64,000 nucleotides of DNA, taken from contig CAVQBD010000009.1 in the NCBI GenBank assembly GCA_963710645.1, positions 248,001-312,000 of the forward strand, in the 5' to 3' direction. The DNA is from FEB-10 sp963710645. Lineage in GTDB: Bacteria > Acidobacteriota > Thermoanaerobaculia > Thermoanaerobaculales > Sulfomarinibacteraceae. A model generated the notes under the pieces. That model saw only the letters and a list, made by a program, of their open reading frames with translations, was not told the origin of the DNA and ran no database searches. Below, piece by piece: positions 49,572 to 57,242 of the stretch (its first letter is position 1; every line of letters begins with the position of its first letter). A program made the position numbers and the translations under genes.

Positions 49572-51653
49572 ATGCGTCTGGCTTGCTTGCTGATTGTCAC
49601 TGCCCTTGCACTCGGAACCTCTGCGGCCCTGGCTGATGAGAATGCGGACCCATACCTCTGGCTGGAGGATGTGGAGGGAGAGCGAGCCATTTCCTGGGCG
49701 TTGGAGCAGAACCAGGTCTCGACCAAGGCCATCGAGGCCGTTCCCGAGTTCGAGACCATGTTTCAGGACTTCGTGGCGATCTACAACAATCCACTCAAGA
49801 TCCCCAGCGTCTCGATCCGGGGCGGATATCTCTACAACTACTGGCAGGACGCCGAGCACGTCAAGGGTGTCTGGCGCCGCACCTCCTTTGACGAATACCA
49901 AAAGGACGAACCGAGGTGGGAGACTGTTCTTGATCTCGACCACCTCGCAGAGGTGGAGAGCGAGAATTGGGTGTGGGGCGGACCCACTTGCCTGCCGCCC
50001 GACTACAGCCGCTGTCTGATCGGCCTGTCCGACGGCGGCACCGACGCCCAGACCTATCGCGAATTCGACACCATCAAGAAGAGCTTTGTGGAAGACGGCT
50101 TTGTCGTGCCCGCCGCCAAGTCGAACGTCAGTTGGCACGACCTGGACCATCTGTGGGTCGGAACCGACTTCGGCGAGGATAGCCTCACCGAGTCCGGCTA
50201 CCCGCGCTCTGTCCGGCTGTGGACCCGCGGCACCCCTCTGGCCGAGGCACGCCAAGTGATGGATGTCCCTGTCGATCACGTCAGCGTGTCAGCCTACAGC
50301 GACCACACGCCCGACGGCACATATGACCTCGTCCAGGACACTCCGGCCTTCTTCGTCGGAACCCACTACTTGGTGCTCGGCGGCCGTACGGTGAAGCTCG
50401 ACCTTCCATTTGACGTCAGCCTGCAGGGGTTCTTCAAGGACTACCTGCTGATCTCGCTGCGCTCCGATTGGACCGTGGGCGATACCACCTATCCCCAGGA
50501 CGCCCTGTTGGCCATCGACCTCGACGACTTTCTGTCCGGCGGGCGGGACTTCGAGATCCTGTTCCAACCGTCCGAGCGTGTGTCGCTCAGTGGCGTGACC
50601 TCCACCCGGAACCAACTGCTGATGACGACCCTCGACAACGTGCGCGGCAGGATTCACCGCCTGCAGGTTACCGACGACGGCGTCTGGAGCAGCGAAGAGG
50701 TGGAATTGCCGGGGCCGGGCACCGTCGGCGTCAGTTCGACCAGCTTCTCCGACGACAGGTGGTTGTTCGGCTACTCCGACTTCTTGACCCCGTCCAGCCT
50801 GTACTTTGTCGATGGTGATGCCTCACCCGTCAAGCTCAAGAGTTCACCTGCCTATTTCGATGCCACCGGAATGAAAATCGCCCAACACGAGGCGGTGTCC
50901 AAGGACGGAACGTCGATCCCCTATTTCGTCGTCACACCAAAGGGCTTCGCGGCCGACGGGAGTGCGCCAACCATCCTCTACGGCTACGGCGGCTTCGAGG
51001 TGCCCATGTTGCCCGGCTACTCCGGCCTCAACGGCAAGGGTTGGCTGGAGCGGGGCGGCGTCTGGGTGCTGTCCAACATCCGCGGCGGTGGCGAGTTCGG
51101 GCCCAGGTGGCACGAGGGAGTGCTGAAGGAGAATCGCCACAAGGTCTATGAAGATTTTATCGCCGTTGCCGAGGACCTCATCCAGCGCAAGATCACCTCG
51201 CCCGAGCACCTCGGCATCATGGGAGGATCCCAGGGTGGTTTGCTGGTGGGGGTGGCCGCCCTTCAGCGGCCGGACCTGTTCAAGGGCGTCGTCTCACAGG
51301 TTCCACTGCTCGACATGCAGCGCTACAACAAACTGCTGGCCGGCGCCTCCTGGATGGGCGAGTACGGAAACCCCGACATCCTCGATGAGTGGGCGTATAT
51401 CCGGACGTGGTCGCCGTATCACATGCTCGACGAGGAGACGGAATATCCGACGATCTTCTTCCGCACCAACACCCGCGACGACAGGGTTCACCCCGGCCAC
51501 CCCCGCAAAATGGTGGCCAAGATGATCGAACAGGGCCACCCCGTCTACTACTACGAGGACACCGAAGGTGGGCACTCGGCGGGCACCACCAACGAAGCTC
51601 GAGCCTACGGTTGGGCGCTTGATTATTCGTATATGTGGATGATGCTGCGGTAG
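49572..51653 (+). CDS. Secreted prolyl oligopeptidase family protease (S9A)
   Basis: The 693-residue protein has a signal peptide (LACLLIVTALALGTSAALA), then DPYLWLEDVEGERAISWALEQN, the S9A start, a seven-bladed propeller and a C-terminal alpha/beta-hydrolase domain. The triad is visible: Ser in GIMGGSQGGLL, Asp in NTRDDRVHP and His in EGGHSAGT. SNIRGGGEFGPRWH is a family signature. It should cleave proline-containing or small peptides outside the cytoplasm, complementing the tricorn-type protease in this window. The start follows GGAGG. TAGAAT near 49509-49514 may be the -10. Confidence 0.92.
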   Translation: MRLACLLIVTALALGTSAALADENADPYLWLEDVEGERAISWALEQNQVSTKAIEAVPEFETMFQDFVAIYNNPLKIPSVSIRGGYLYNYWQDAEHVKGVWRRTSFDEYQKDEPRWETVLDLDHLAEVESENWVWGGPTCLPPDYSRCLIGLSDGGTDAQTYREFDTIKKSFVEDGFVVPAAKSNVSWHDLDHLWVGTDFGEDSLTESGYPRSVRLWTRGTPLAEARQVMDVPVDHVSVSAYSDHTPDGTYDLVQDTPAFFVGTHYLVLGGRTVKLDLPFDVSLQGFFKDYLLISLRSDWTVGDTTYPQDALLAIDLDDFLSGGRDFEILFQPSERVSLSGVTSTRNQLLMTTLDNVRGRIHRLQVTDDGVWSSEEVELPGPGTVGVSSTSFSDDRWLFGYSDFLTPSSLYFVDGDASPVKLKSSPAYFDATGMKIAQHEAVSKDGTSIPYFVVTPKGFAADGSAPTILYGYGGFEVPMLPGYSGLNGKGWLERGGVWVLSNIRGGGEFGPRWHEGVLKENRHKVYEDFIAVAEDLIQRKITSPEHLGIMGGSQGGLLVGVAALQRPDLFKGVVSQVPLLDMQRYNKLLAGASWMGEYGNPDILDEWAYIRTWSPYHMLDEETEYPTIFFRTNTRDDRVHPGHPRKMVAKMIEQGHPVYYYEDTEGGHSAGTTNEARAYGWALDYSYMWMMLR

Positions 51654-52004
51654 CGCGGGGACAGGGCGCAGGGAGCGGGGGCAGCCCCACCCACCCGGTG
51701 GGGAGATTGTGGATGCTGCCCGATCCAGTTGCCGAACGAAGATCGAAGAACCAAGAAAGAAGACCCCTCCCCACCGGATTGTTGTCATTCTGAGGAGCGC
51801 AGCGACGGAGAATCTGGGCGGAGGAGGGTGATCGAAGCGGACGAGCCTCCACCCAGATTCTTCGATTCGGCCCTGCGGGCCTCACTCAGAATGACATCTC
51901 GTACCCTGCGGGTGGGTGGGGAATCAAGTATCTAGGATCAAGCATCCAGCATCGAGAAACTCCGCCGACCGAAAAGGGGGGATCTTCGTTCTTCGTTCTT
52001 CGAT
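51654..52004. repeat. Spacer with heptamer arrays and a compound palindrome
   Basis: No gene is seen. It holds CCCACCCACCCGG, a heptamer run AGATCGA-AGAACCA-AGAAAGA near 51736-51761, a compound palindrome (51783-51894), GGGTGGGTGGGG and array AGTATCT-AGGATCA-AGCATCC (51920-51954). A TCTTCGT heptamer run near 51988-52011 adjoins the stop of the small membrane protein gene. Confidence 0.75.
51783..51894. repeat. Compound palindrome (GTCATTCTGAG...CTCAGAATGAC)
   Basis: Outer arms are GTCATTCTGAG (51783-51793) and CTCAGAATGAC (51884-51894). Inner arms are AGAATCTGGG (51808-51817) and CCCAGATTCT (51851-51860). A half copy lies at about 55373-55425. This is a dispersed-repeat type whose half-sites resemble repeats I recall from other bacterial phyla. 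Confidence 0.75.
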
Positions 52005-52283
52005 CTACGTGACGAGAGCGACCGCGCCCCAGACGAGTCCGCCGATGATCAGCACCGGAATGAACAGTGCGAACAACACCACAGCGGCCACCGGTCCCAA
52101 GAGCAGAAGAACGCACCCGCCGATCACCAGTCCCATCAAGCCCACCACCAGATGAAAGCCGATCTTGATGGGGATCAGCACGATCTTGAAGGCAAAGAAC
52201 AACAGCTTGAACAGCAGGACGACAGCTCCGATCACCAGACCGCCGACGATAAGCACTCCCAACAGGGCGATGAGTTCGAGCAT
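52005..52283 (-). CDS. Small hydrophobic membrane protein
   Basis: The 92-residue protein is almost entirely hydrophobic, with about three helices (LIALLGVLIVGGLVIGAVVLLF, VGLMGLVIGGCVLLLLG, VLFALFIPVLIIGGLVWGAV). AAGGAGTGGAGAA precedes the ATG, a good ribosome binding site that supports a real gene. The function is unknown. It is 50 bases downstream of the receiver protein gene and probably co-transcribed with it. Confidence 0.65.
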   Translation of the reverse strand: MLELIALLGVLIVGGLVIGAVVLLFKLLFFAFKIVLIPIKIGFHLVVGLMGLVIGGCVLLLLGPVAAVVLFALFIPVLIIGGLVWGAVALVT

Positions 52284-52333
52284 TTCTCCACTCCTTGAAT
52301 AACACTACGTACGGCGGCACAAAAGAGTTCGCG

Positions 52334-52720
52334 CTAACGCTTCATGATCGAATCGAGGATCATCATGAATGCCGCCTGCTGCTCGGGTTCGGCCTTCTCG
52401 ATGACTGCGAGACATCCCGTATCGTCGAAGACCTCGTGCAGACGATCAGCCGAATGGGAGGAGGTGATGATGATCCGCTTCAGATCGACCCCGGCGTCGC
52501 GGGCGGCATCAAGTACCTCGACACCGTCCAATTCGGGCATCTCCCAGTCCAACAACAACAGATGGATGTCTGGTCCGAGTTCGGCGACAACGTCTCGCGG
52601 ATCGGTGAAGGTCCTGATCTCCGCCTGGGTACCATAGCGATTCTCCAGCAGTCGTTGCCAGATGGCGCACTGGACCGGAGAGTCGTCCACAACGAGAACC
52701 CTACGGGACTCGGAAATCAT
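52334..52720 (-). CDS. Single-domain response regulator (receiver)
   Basis: The 128-residue protein is a CheY-like receiver: VLVVDDSPVQ (acidic pocket), LLLLDWEMPELDG with the phospho-acceptor Asp, IITSSHSA and a Lys in VIEKAEPEQ. There is no output domain, so it acts through protein contacts. The cognate kinase is not adjacent. TACCCT lies eight bases before the ATG with no ribosome binding site. Confidence 0.88.
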   Translation of the reverse strand: MISESRRVLVVDDSPVQCAIWQRLLENRYGTQAEIRTFTDPRDVVAELGPDIHLLLLDWEMPELDGVEVLDAARDAGVDLKRIIITSSHSADRLHEVFDDTGCLAVIEKAEPEQQAAFMMILDSIMKR

Positions 52721-52749
52721 CTGGATTCAGGGTAGCAGTAACCGTACAA

Positions 52750-52777
52750 GATATGGAAGGTATGGAGGGTGTGGAGG
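52750..52777. repeat. 9-bp array (GTGTGGA type)
   Basis: GATATGGAA, GGTATGGAG, GGTGTGGAG are in 9-bp phase. Confidence 0.75.
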
Positions 52778-52850
52778 GCAGGGTGCAGGGAGCAGTCTCC
52801 CACCCTTTCCAAGTCGAAATTCGAAAACTCCCGCCCGCCCGCGGGCCCCT

Positions 52851-52885
52851 CGGCTCACGGCCTGCGGCTAACGGCTCACGGCCTC
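52851..52885. repeat. Heptamer array overlapping the 3' end of the permease gene
   Basis: CGGCTCA, CGGCCTG, CGGCTAA, CGGCTCA, CGGCCTC are in phase. The right half encodes the last codons and the stop of the minus-strand permease, so the array straddles a coding boundary. Confidence 0.8.
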
Positions 52886-54181
52886 GAAGCCTAGCGAGCT
52901 GACCGCGTCCAGAAGTTGGTGGGTCACCATGCCCTCGCCCACCACCTTCGCCGATCCGTGTTCGAGCTCGACCTCCACATGCTCCACACCCGTGCACCCG
53001 GCCAGAGCGCGGGTCACGCTCTGGACGCAGTGGGTACAGTTCATCCCCGTGACCTTGAGTTCCACGACATCCTTCTTTTCGGTTTCCATCTCGTCGACCT
53101 TCCCTGCCGAACCCGACGGCCGCCACCACAGCGCCCGCACCATGACCAATATCAACACCACCGCACTGATCTGGCCGATCCACCAGCCGAAACCGCCGCC
53201 ATGTTCGTGCGCGTGGCCCGCAGCCGCACCGGCAGCCGTGTCCACGAGGGATGACAACGGCACCAGACCTGATGAGACCATCCCGTCCACGATCAGACCG
53301 GTCGCGAGGGCGCCCAGAGCCACCGTCGCCAGATAGATCGCAGTGGATCGACGACCCAGGACTTTGAGCAGGGTGGCGATTGCGGCGCTGTTGGTGGCAG
53401 GACCGGTGATCAGAAAGACCAGCGCGGCACCTGGAGACAGACCGGCGGTGATCAGCGAGGCGGCGATGGGTGTCGACGCCGTCGCGCAGACGTAGAGCGG
53501 AATCCCGATGGCCATCGCTGCGAGCATGGGAACCAGGCCGCCGCCCAGGTAGGCCCGGAGAGTATCCGGTTCAATCAGAGCTGAGATGATGCCGGAGAGA
53601 ATCACCCCGATGAGCAACGCCTTGCCGATGTCCCTGGGGAGCACCACGAAACCGTAATGGAGGGCATCCCGAAAAGTGTGGCGGTGGCCGACCTCGTCGT
53701 CGCAGCAACCGTCCACGGCACATGAGGAGGAGGTGGGGGTCCGGGGCACGTCCCCCTCCTGCCCGTCGCCCTCGGCCAATCCATGCACGAGGGTTCCTCC
53801 AACCAGGCCGGTGACAAAGGCTGCCAGCGGCCGAATCACCGCGACGAAGGGGCCGAGCAGCGCGTACGTTACGGCTATGCTGTCCACTCCGGTCTGCGGT
53901 GTCGACAGCATGAAGGCCGTGGTCGCACCACGGCTCGCACCCTGCCTTCTGAGTGAGGCCGCCACCGGCAGCACGCCGCAAGAGCACAGAGGCAACGGCA
54001 CACCGAAGAGGCTGGCCTTGAACACCTGGCCCAATCCTCGCCCCCCCAGGTGGCGCTCCACCCACTCGGGCGAGATAAACACCGACAGCACGCCGGCTAT
54101 GAAAAAGCCGAAGAGCAGATACGGCGCCATTTCGGTCAGCACCGACCACGACGCCAGACCGATTTTCAGGGCCATGTCCAT
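52868..54181 (-). CDS. SO_0444-type permease with C-terminal HMA metal-binding domain
   Basis: The 437-residue protein has a DUF318/SO_0444 permease core with about eight helices. PLPLCSCGVLPVAASLRRQGASRGATTAFMLSTPQTG is the family Cys/thio motif. A cytoplasmic loop is rich in Cys and His (SSSCAVDGCCDDEVGHRH), and another His-rich stretch, GHAHEHGG, lies nearby. The last 70 residues are a heavy-metal-associated domain with GMNCTHC. It probably exports a metal or metalloid (copper, zinc or arsenic type). The start at 54181 is eight bases after the CsoR stop, so it is in the regulator's operon. Confidence 0.85.
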   Translation of the reverse strand: MDMALKIGLASWSVLTEMAPYLLFGFFIAGVLSVFISPEWVERHLGGRGLGQVFKASLFGVPLPLCSCGVLPVAASLRRQGASRGATTAFMLSTPQTGVDSIAVTYALLGPFVAVIRPLAAFVTGLVGGTLVHGLAEGDGQEGDVPRTPTSSSCAVDGCCDDEVGHRHTFRDALHYGFVVLPRDIGKALLIGVILSGIISALIEPDTLRAYLGGGLVPMLAAMAIGIPLYVCATASTPIAASLITAGLSPGAALVFLITGPATNSAAIATLLKVLGRRSTAIYLATVALGALATGLIVDGMVSSGLVPLSSLVDTAAGAAAGHAHEHGGGFGWWIGQISAVVLILVMVRALWWRPSGSAGKVDEMETEKKDVVELKVTGMNCTHCVQSVTRALAGCTGVEHVEVELEHGSAKVVGEGMVTHQLLDAVSSLGFEAVSR

Positions 54182-54189
54182 GTCAACCC

Positions 54190-54462
54190 CTATTTGCTCA
54201 GCTTGTAGATCAGATCCATGAGCTCGTCGTAATGCTGTTGGCGTTCCTCGCCCTGGAGGCCGTCGGTCACGCAAGTCTCCAGGTGATGTCTCACCACGAC
54301 CTTGCCGACGCCCCGGAGGGCCTCGTGGATTGCAGAAATCTGGGTCAGCACATCAACGCAATACTTACGCTCTTCCACCATCTTCCGCAGGCCACGAACC
54401 TGGCCCTCGATGATGCTGAGCCGGCGTAGGGCATTCTTCTGTACCGATTCATCAATGGCCAT
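54190..54462 (-). CDS. csoR: CsoR/RcnR family metal-sensing repressor
   Basis: The 90-residue all-helical protein has LRRLSIIEGQVRGLRKMVEE (the family DNA-binding helix). It carries the metal site Cys in KYCVDVL, then His and Cys in RHHLETC, matching the Cys-His-Cys of copper-sensing CsoR. It represses its operon until metal binds. An 8-bp inverted repeat with a C6 centre lies just upstream (54484-54505). GGAGG precedes the ATG. It is co-transcribed with the permease. Confidence 0.9.
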   Translation of the reverse strand: MAIDESVQKNALRRLSIIEGQVRGLRKMVEERKYCVDVLTQISAIHEALRGVGKVVVRHHLETCVTDGLQGEERQQHYDELMDLIYKLSK

Positions 54463-54483
54463 GAAAGCCTCCGGTCTGAGAAT

Positions 54484-54505
54484 ATACCATACCCCCCTAT
54501 GGTAT
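54484..54505 (-). promoter_or_regulatory. CsoR-type operator overlapping the csoR promoter
   Basis: ATACCATA and TATGGTAT, separated by C6, form a perfect inverted repeat of the CsoR/FrmR operator style (AT-rich arms, central C/G tract). On the minus strand it lies between TTGATA, a possible -35, and the csoR ATG, overlapping the probable -10. Confidence 0.75.
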
Positions 54506-54637
54506 TTATCAAAATTCCCCGGCCTCGGAATCTCAAACCGAGACTGGGTGTTTCTGTCCAATGAGCGCTACAATCCAGCGACCGGTGTTCCGGAGTCCAC
54601 TTCGGCCCCGGCGCACCAAATTCAAGGAGGTTCATTG

Positions 54638-55252
54638 ATGTCTGAGGAACTCAAACCCGTCTCGGTGGGTCAGTCCGTGCCGGACTTCGAACTCACCACC
54701 TACGATCCCGTTGCCCACGGCTTCCCCAAGTTCTCGTTGGCCGAAGCCAAGCAAGCCGGGAAGTGGACCATTCTCTTCTTTTACCCGGCCGACTTCACAT
54801 TTGTCTGAGCAACCGAATTCGCTGCTCTGGCAGAGCAGCAGGACCGGTTTGCCAAGATGGGTGCCGAGCTGATAACGGTGAGCACCGACACCGAGTTCGT
54901 CCACCTGGCATGGAAGCGCGACGAGAAGGAACTGGCCAACGTCAAATACAAGATGGGCGCCGATCCCACCGGGGCCGTGTCGAAACTCTTCGGCGTCTAC
55001 GATCCCGGCAGCGGGCTTGCCCTCCGCGGCACCTTCATCATCTCGCCCGATGGAACCCTCTTCAACTCCGAGGTGAATTTCTACAACATGGGCCGCAACA
55101 TCGACGAGCTGATGCGGAAATTCAAGGCCAACCTCTACCTGGCGCGCAAGGCCAACGAGGGCTGTCCGTCCAAGTGGAAGGACGACGGCGACGCCACTCT
55201 CACGCCCGGGCCCGACATGGTTGGAAGGGTGCACGAGGCACTCAATCAGTAA
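54638..55252 (+). CDS. AhpC-type peroxiredoxin with TGA (probable selenocysteine) at the catalytic position
   Basis: The frame begins ATG 54638 after AAGGAGG and reads through an in-frame TGA at 54806-54808 (codon 57) to give 204 residues. The TGA stands where the peroxidatic Cys belongs: FFYPADFTFV-TGA-ATEFAAL, compared with the usual FxxPADFTFVCPTEL. The resolving Cys is present in NEGCPSKW. After the TGA the protein is fully conserved (TVSTDTEFVHLAWKRDEK, RGTFIISPDGTL). A hairpin 12 bases after the TGA could be a SECIS element. Reduction of peroxides is the known family role; a Sec nucleophile is inferred. The Pro after Cys is Ala here. Confidence 0.85.
54806..54839 (+). promoter_or_regulatory. 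Candidate bacterial SECIS hairpin after the TGA codon
   Basis: GCTGCTC (54821-54827) and GAGCAGC (54833-54839) form a 7-bp stem with loop TGGCA, 12 bases downstream of TGA. The G-containing apical loop and close spacing fit bacterial selenocysteine insertion elements, which sit inside the coding region. Confidence 0.65.
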
Positions 55253-55288
55253 ACGAAGATCAAAGAACGTAGAACGAAGAACCCCCCT

Positions 55289-55311
55289 CCCCTCCCGGGA
55301 GGGGGATTTTT
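55289..55311 (+). terminator. Intrinsic terminator after the peroxiredoxin gene
   Basis: CCCCTCCC and GGGAGGGG form a perfect inverted repeat followed by GATTTTT, 37 bases after the stop. Confidence 0.65.
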
Positions 55312-55346
55312 GCTCGATGCTCGATGCTGGATGCTCGATGCTTGAT
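55312..55346. repeat. Heptamer array (GCTCGAT type)
   Basis: GCTCGAT, GCTCGAT, GCTGGAT, GCTCGAT, GCTTGAT are in phase, directly after the terminator T-run. Confidence 0.9.
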
Positions 55347-55474
55347 CCCCCACCCAACCGGAACGTTCGCAATGTCATTCTGAGCGAGGCCGGCGCGGCC
55401 GAGTCGAAGAATCTGGGTGGGGGTAGCCAACCGCACACACTTCGATGCCGGATGCCGGATCGGGTAGGCGGCCC

Positions 55475-55562
55475 TGCTCCCTGCTCCCTGCTCCCTGCTC
55501 TCCCTGCTCCCTGCTCCCTGCTCCCTGCTCCCTGCTCCCTGCTCCCTGCGAAAGGCTACAAT
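55475..55562. repeat. Heptamer array (CTCCCTG type) running in phase into a -10 hexamer
   Basis: About ten CTCCCTG units, with one 9-base step near 55499, are followed in phase by CGAAAGG and CTACAAT. TACAAT is 33 bases before the chosen ATG (55596) and six before an alternative ATG (55569). Confidence 0.9.
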
Positions 55563-55595
55563 CCCCCCATGATCCCATCGCACCGGAGGAACCCC

Positions 55596-56579
55596 ATGAC
55601 CCGCCTCATCCCCATCGTCCTGCTCATCGGCATCACCCTCCCCGCTGCCGCCGTCGAACGCCCGGTCCACACCTACTCCATCGTCGCTCACGACCCCGAG
55701 ACCGGTCAGGTCGGCGTCGCGGTCCAGTCCCACTGGTTTTCGGTGGGCAGCGTGGTGACCTTCGCCGAATCCGGCGTCGGCGCAGTCGCCACCCAGAGCT
55801 TTGTCGACCCCGCATACGGCGTCAGGGGACTCGAATTGATGGCAAGCGGTCTGTCCCCCGAACAGGCTCTGTCGGCGCTGACCTCGGTGGACGAAGGCCG
55901 GGCGGTCCGTCAGGTGGCCTTCGTGGATGTCGACGGCCGGGTTGCGGCCTTTACCGGCGACCAGTGCATCGCCTCGGCCGGCCAACACGTGGGAACCGGC
56001 TACAGCGTGCAGGCCAACATGATGCTCAACGACAAAGTGGTGCCGGCCATGGCAAGGGCCTACGAGACAGCGAAGGGAGATCTTACCGAACGGATGATGC
56101 AGGCCCTCGAGGCGGCCGAGGCGGCCGGCGGCGACATCCGCGGCCGGCAATCGGCGGCCATGCTGATCGTCAGTGGTGAGGGCACCGGCCAGCCGTGGGC
56201 TGACAAGGTGCTCGAACTGCGGATCGAGGACCACCCGGATCCGCTGGTGGAGCTCCGCCGGCTGATCCGGGTCCACCGCGCCTACGACCACATGAACGCC
56301 GGTGACGTGGCGGTGGAACACGGCGATCTGGAGCTGGCCATGGGGGAGTACAACGCCGCTGCCGAACTGCTCCCCGACAACCTCGAGGTCCAGTACTGGG
56401 CGGCGGTGACGTTGGCAACCGCCGGCGAGCTGGACCGGGCCATGCCCATCTTCCGTCGGGTCTTTGCCACCGATGCCAACTGGGTCGAACTGACCAGACG
56501 GTTGGTCAAACCCGGGATCATCCCCGACACCCCCGAGGGTCGGGCGCTGGTGGAGAGCATCGTCGCCGCGGCGCCCTAG
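55596..56579 (+). CDS. DUF1028 (Ntn-hydrolase-like) secreted protein with C-terminal TPR
   Basis: The 327-residue protein has a signal peptide (TRLIPIVLLIGITLPAAAVE) and then the DUF1028 domain: TYSIVAHDPETGQVGVAVQSHWFSVG, VTFAESGVGAVATQSFVDPAYG, GYSVQANMML and GGDIRGRQSAAMLIV. DUF1028 proteins resemble Ntn hydrolases, but no activity is established. The last 100 residues hold a TPR-like helix pair (GDLELAMGEYNAAAELLPDNLEVQYW type). The ATG at 55596 has GGAGG upstream. ATG 55569, six bases after TACAAT, is an alternative that would add nine residues and be leaderless. Confidence 0.82.
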   Translation: MTRLIPIVLLIGITLPAAAVERPVHTYSIVAHDPETGQVGVAVQSHWFSVGSVVTFAESGVGAVATQSFVDPAYGVRGLELMASGLSPEQALSALTSVDEGRAVRQVAFVDVDGRVAAFTGDQCIASAGQHVGTGYSVQANMMLNDKVVPAMARAYETAKGDLTERMMQALEAAEAAGGDIRGRQSAAMLIVSGEGTGQPWADKVLELRIEDHPDPLVELRRLIRVHRAYDHMNAGDVAVEHGDLELAMGEYNAAAELLPDNLEVQYWAAVTLATAGELDRAMPIFRRVFATDANWVELTRRLVKPGIIPDTPEGRALVESIVAAAP

Positions 56580-56638
56580 GGCGGCCGAAAAACGAAGATC
56601 CCCGTTCCCAGCCCGAGCCCGAGCTCGTTACCGTTGCC

Positions 56639-56673
56639 GAACGAAGAACAAAGATTGAAGAACGAAGAACGAA
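56639..56673. repeat. Heptamer array (GAACGAA type)
   Basis: GAACGAA, GAACAAA, GATTGAA, GAACGAA, GAACGAA are in phase, followed by a CCCCCACCCACCCGG tract. Confidence 0.9.
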
Positions 56674-56869
56674 GACCCCCACCCACCCGGAGGTGGGCGC
56701 GATGGGCGGGTGTGCCACTCCGGCACCTTAGTGTTGAAGGTCACTCGCTAAACGTCAGACCCTCCCACCCTCCCTCCCGGAGCGAGGTGAGCGCGATGGG
56801 CGGGCGTGCCGTCTCTGATGATTTTGGAAAAGCGGTATCGGCGGTGGGGGTCCTTCGTTGCGCCCCGGT

Positions 56870-56985
56870 TCTTCGTCGCGCTTCCCGTGAGGATGCCAGG
56901 CACGCCGATTCGCCCCAGCGAGACGAATCGGCCGGCCGGCTTCGGCGAATCGGGATGCCAGGCACCTCCGAGAGACACGCCCTGG
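56870..56985 (+). repeat. Dispersed repeat family B, copy 3 (short)
   Basis: It shares CCCGTGAGGATGCCAGGCAC, GCCGATTCGCCCC, GACGAATCGG, GGCGAATCGGGATGCCAGGC and ACCTCCGAGA with copy 1, but lacks the GTGCCAGGCACC-to-GTTAGG part. Confidence 0.75.
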
Positions 56986-57050
56986 CAAGCGGAGAAGGGT
57001 CACCAGACACCCCCACCTCACACTTTCCCGGATGAACCGAACAAAAAACA

Positions 57051-57097
57051 AAGACCCCTCCCACCCCGAGCGAGCTCCCGAGTGGGTGGGGGGTCTT
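57051..57097. terminator. Possible bidirectional terminator
   Basis: AAGACCCCTCCCACCC and GGGTGGGGGGTCTT pair with a small bulge. T-rich sequence (TTGATCTTTGATCTTC) follows on the plus strand and an A-rich stretch lies on the left, so it could end transcripts from either side. Confidence 0.4.
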
Positions 57098-57242
57098 GAT
57101 CTTTGATCTTCTTTCTTTAGTTCCATAGGAAATGCAGTCGGCACGGCTGCGCGACAACCAGATTCCCGAGCGGGCGGAGGATCTGAAACCCGGGATCTGA
57201 GACCTGGCATCCGGCTGAGAGGGCCGAACCTGGAACAAGGGA

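Larger units (their letters stand above)
55253..55595. repeat. Spacer with terminator, heptamer arrays and half palindrome
   Basis: No gene is seen. It holds heptamers CGAAGAT-CAAAGAA-CGTAGAA-CGAAGAA (from 55253), a terminator (55289-55311), array GCTCGAT (55312-55346) and CCCCCACCCAACC. A GTCATTCTGAG half-site follows near 55373, then CGATGCC-GGATGCC (55443-55459), then long CTCCCTG arrays (55475-55548). The last array leads in phase through CGAAAGG to CTACAAT, whose TACAAT (55557-55562) is a likely -10. Confidence 0.8.
56580..57242. repeat. Spacer with heptamer arrays, half palindrome and family B copy 3
   Basis: No gene is seen between the convergent DUF1028 and LysR genes. It has array GAACGAA (56639-56673), CCCCCACCCACCCGG and a GGGCGGGCGTGCCGTCTCTGA half of a family A element in reverse (about 56798-56835). 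A family B copy (56870-56985), a hairpin at about 57051-57097, and array GATCTGA (57180-57214) follow. Confidence 0.75.

Noticed and set aside
54806..54808. Nonsense mutation making the peroxiredoxin a pseudogene
   Set aside because: The TGA is exactly at the catalytic Cys codon, a hairpin follows, and the rest of the protein is conserved. Selenocysteine is the better explanation, though it needs the Sec machinery to be shown.
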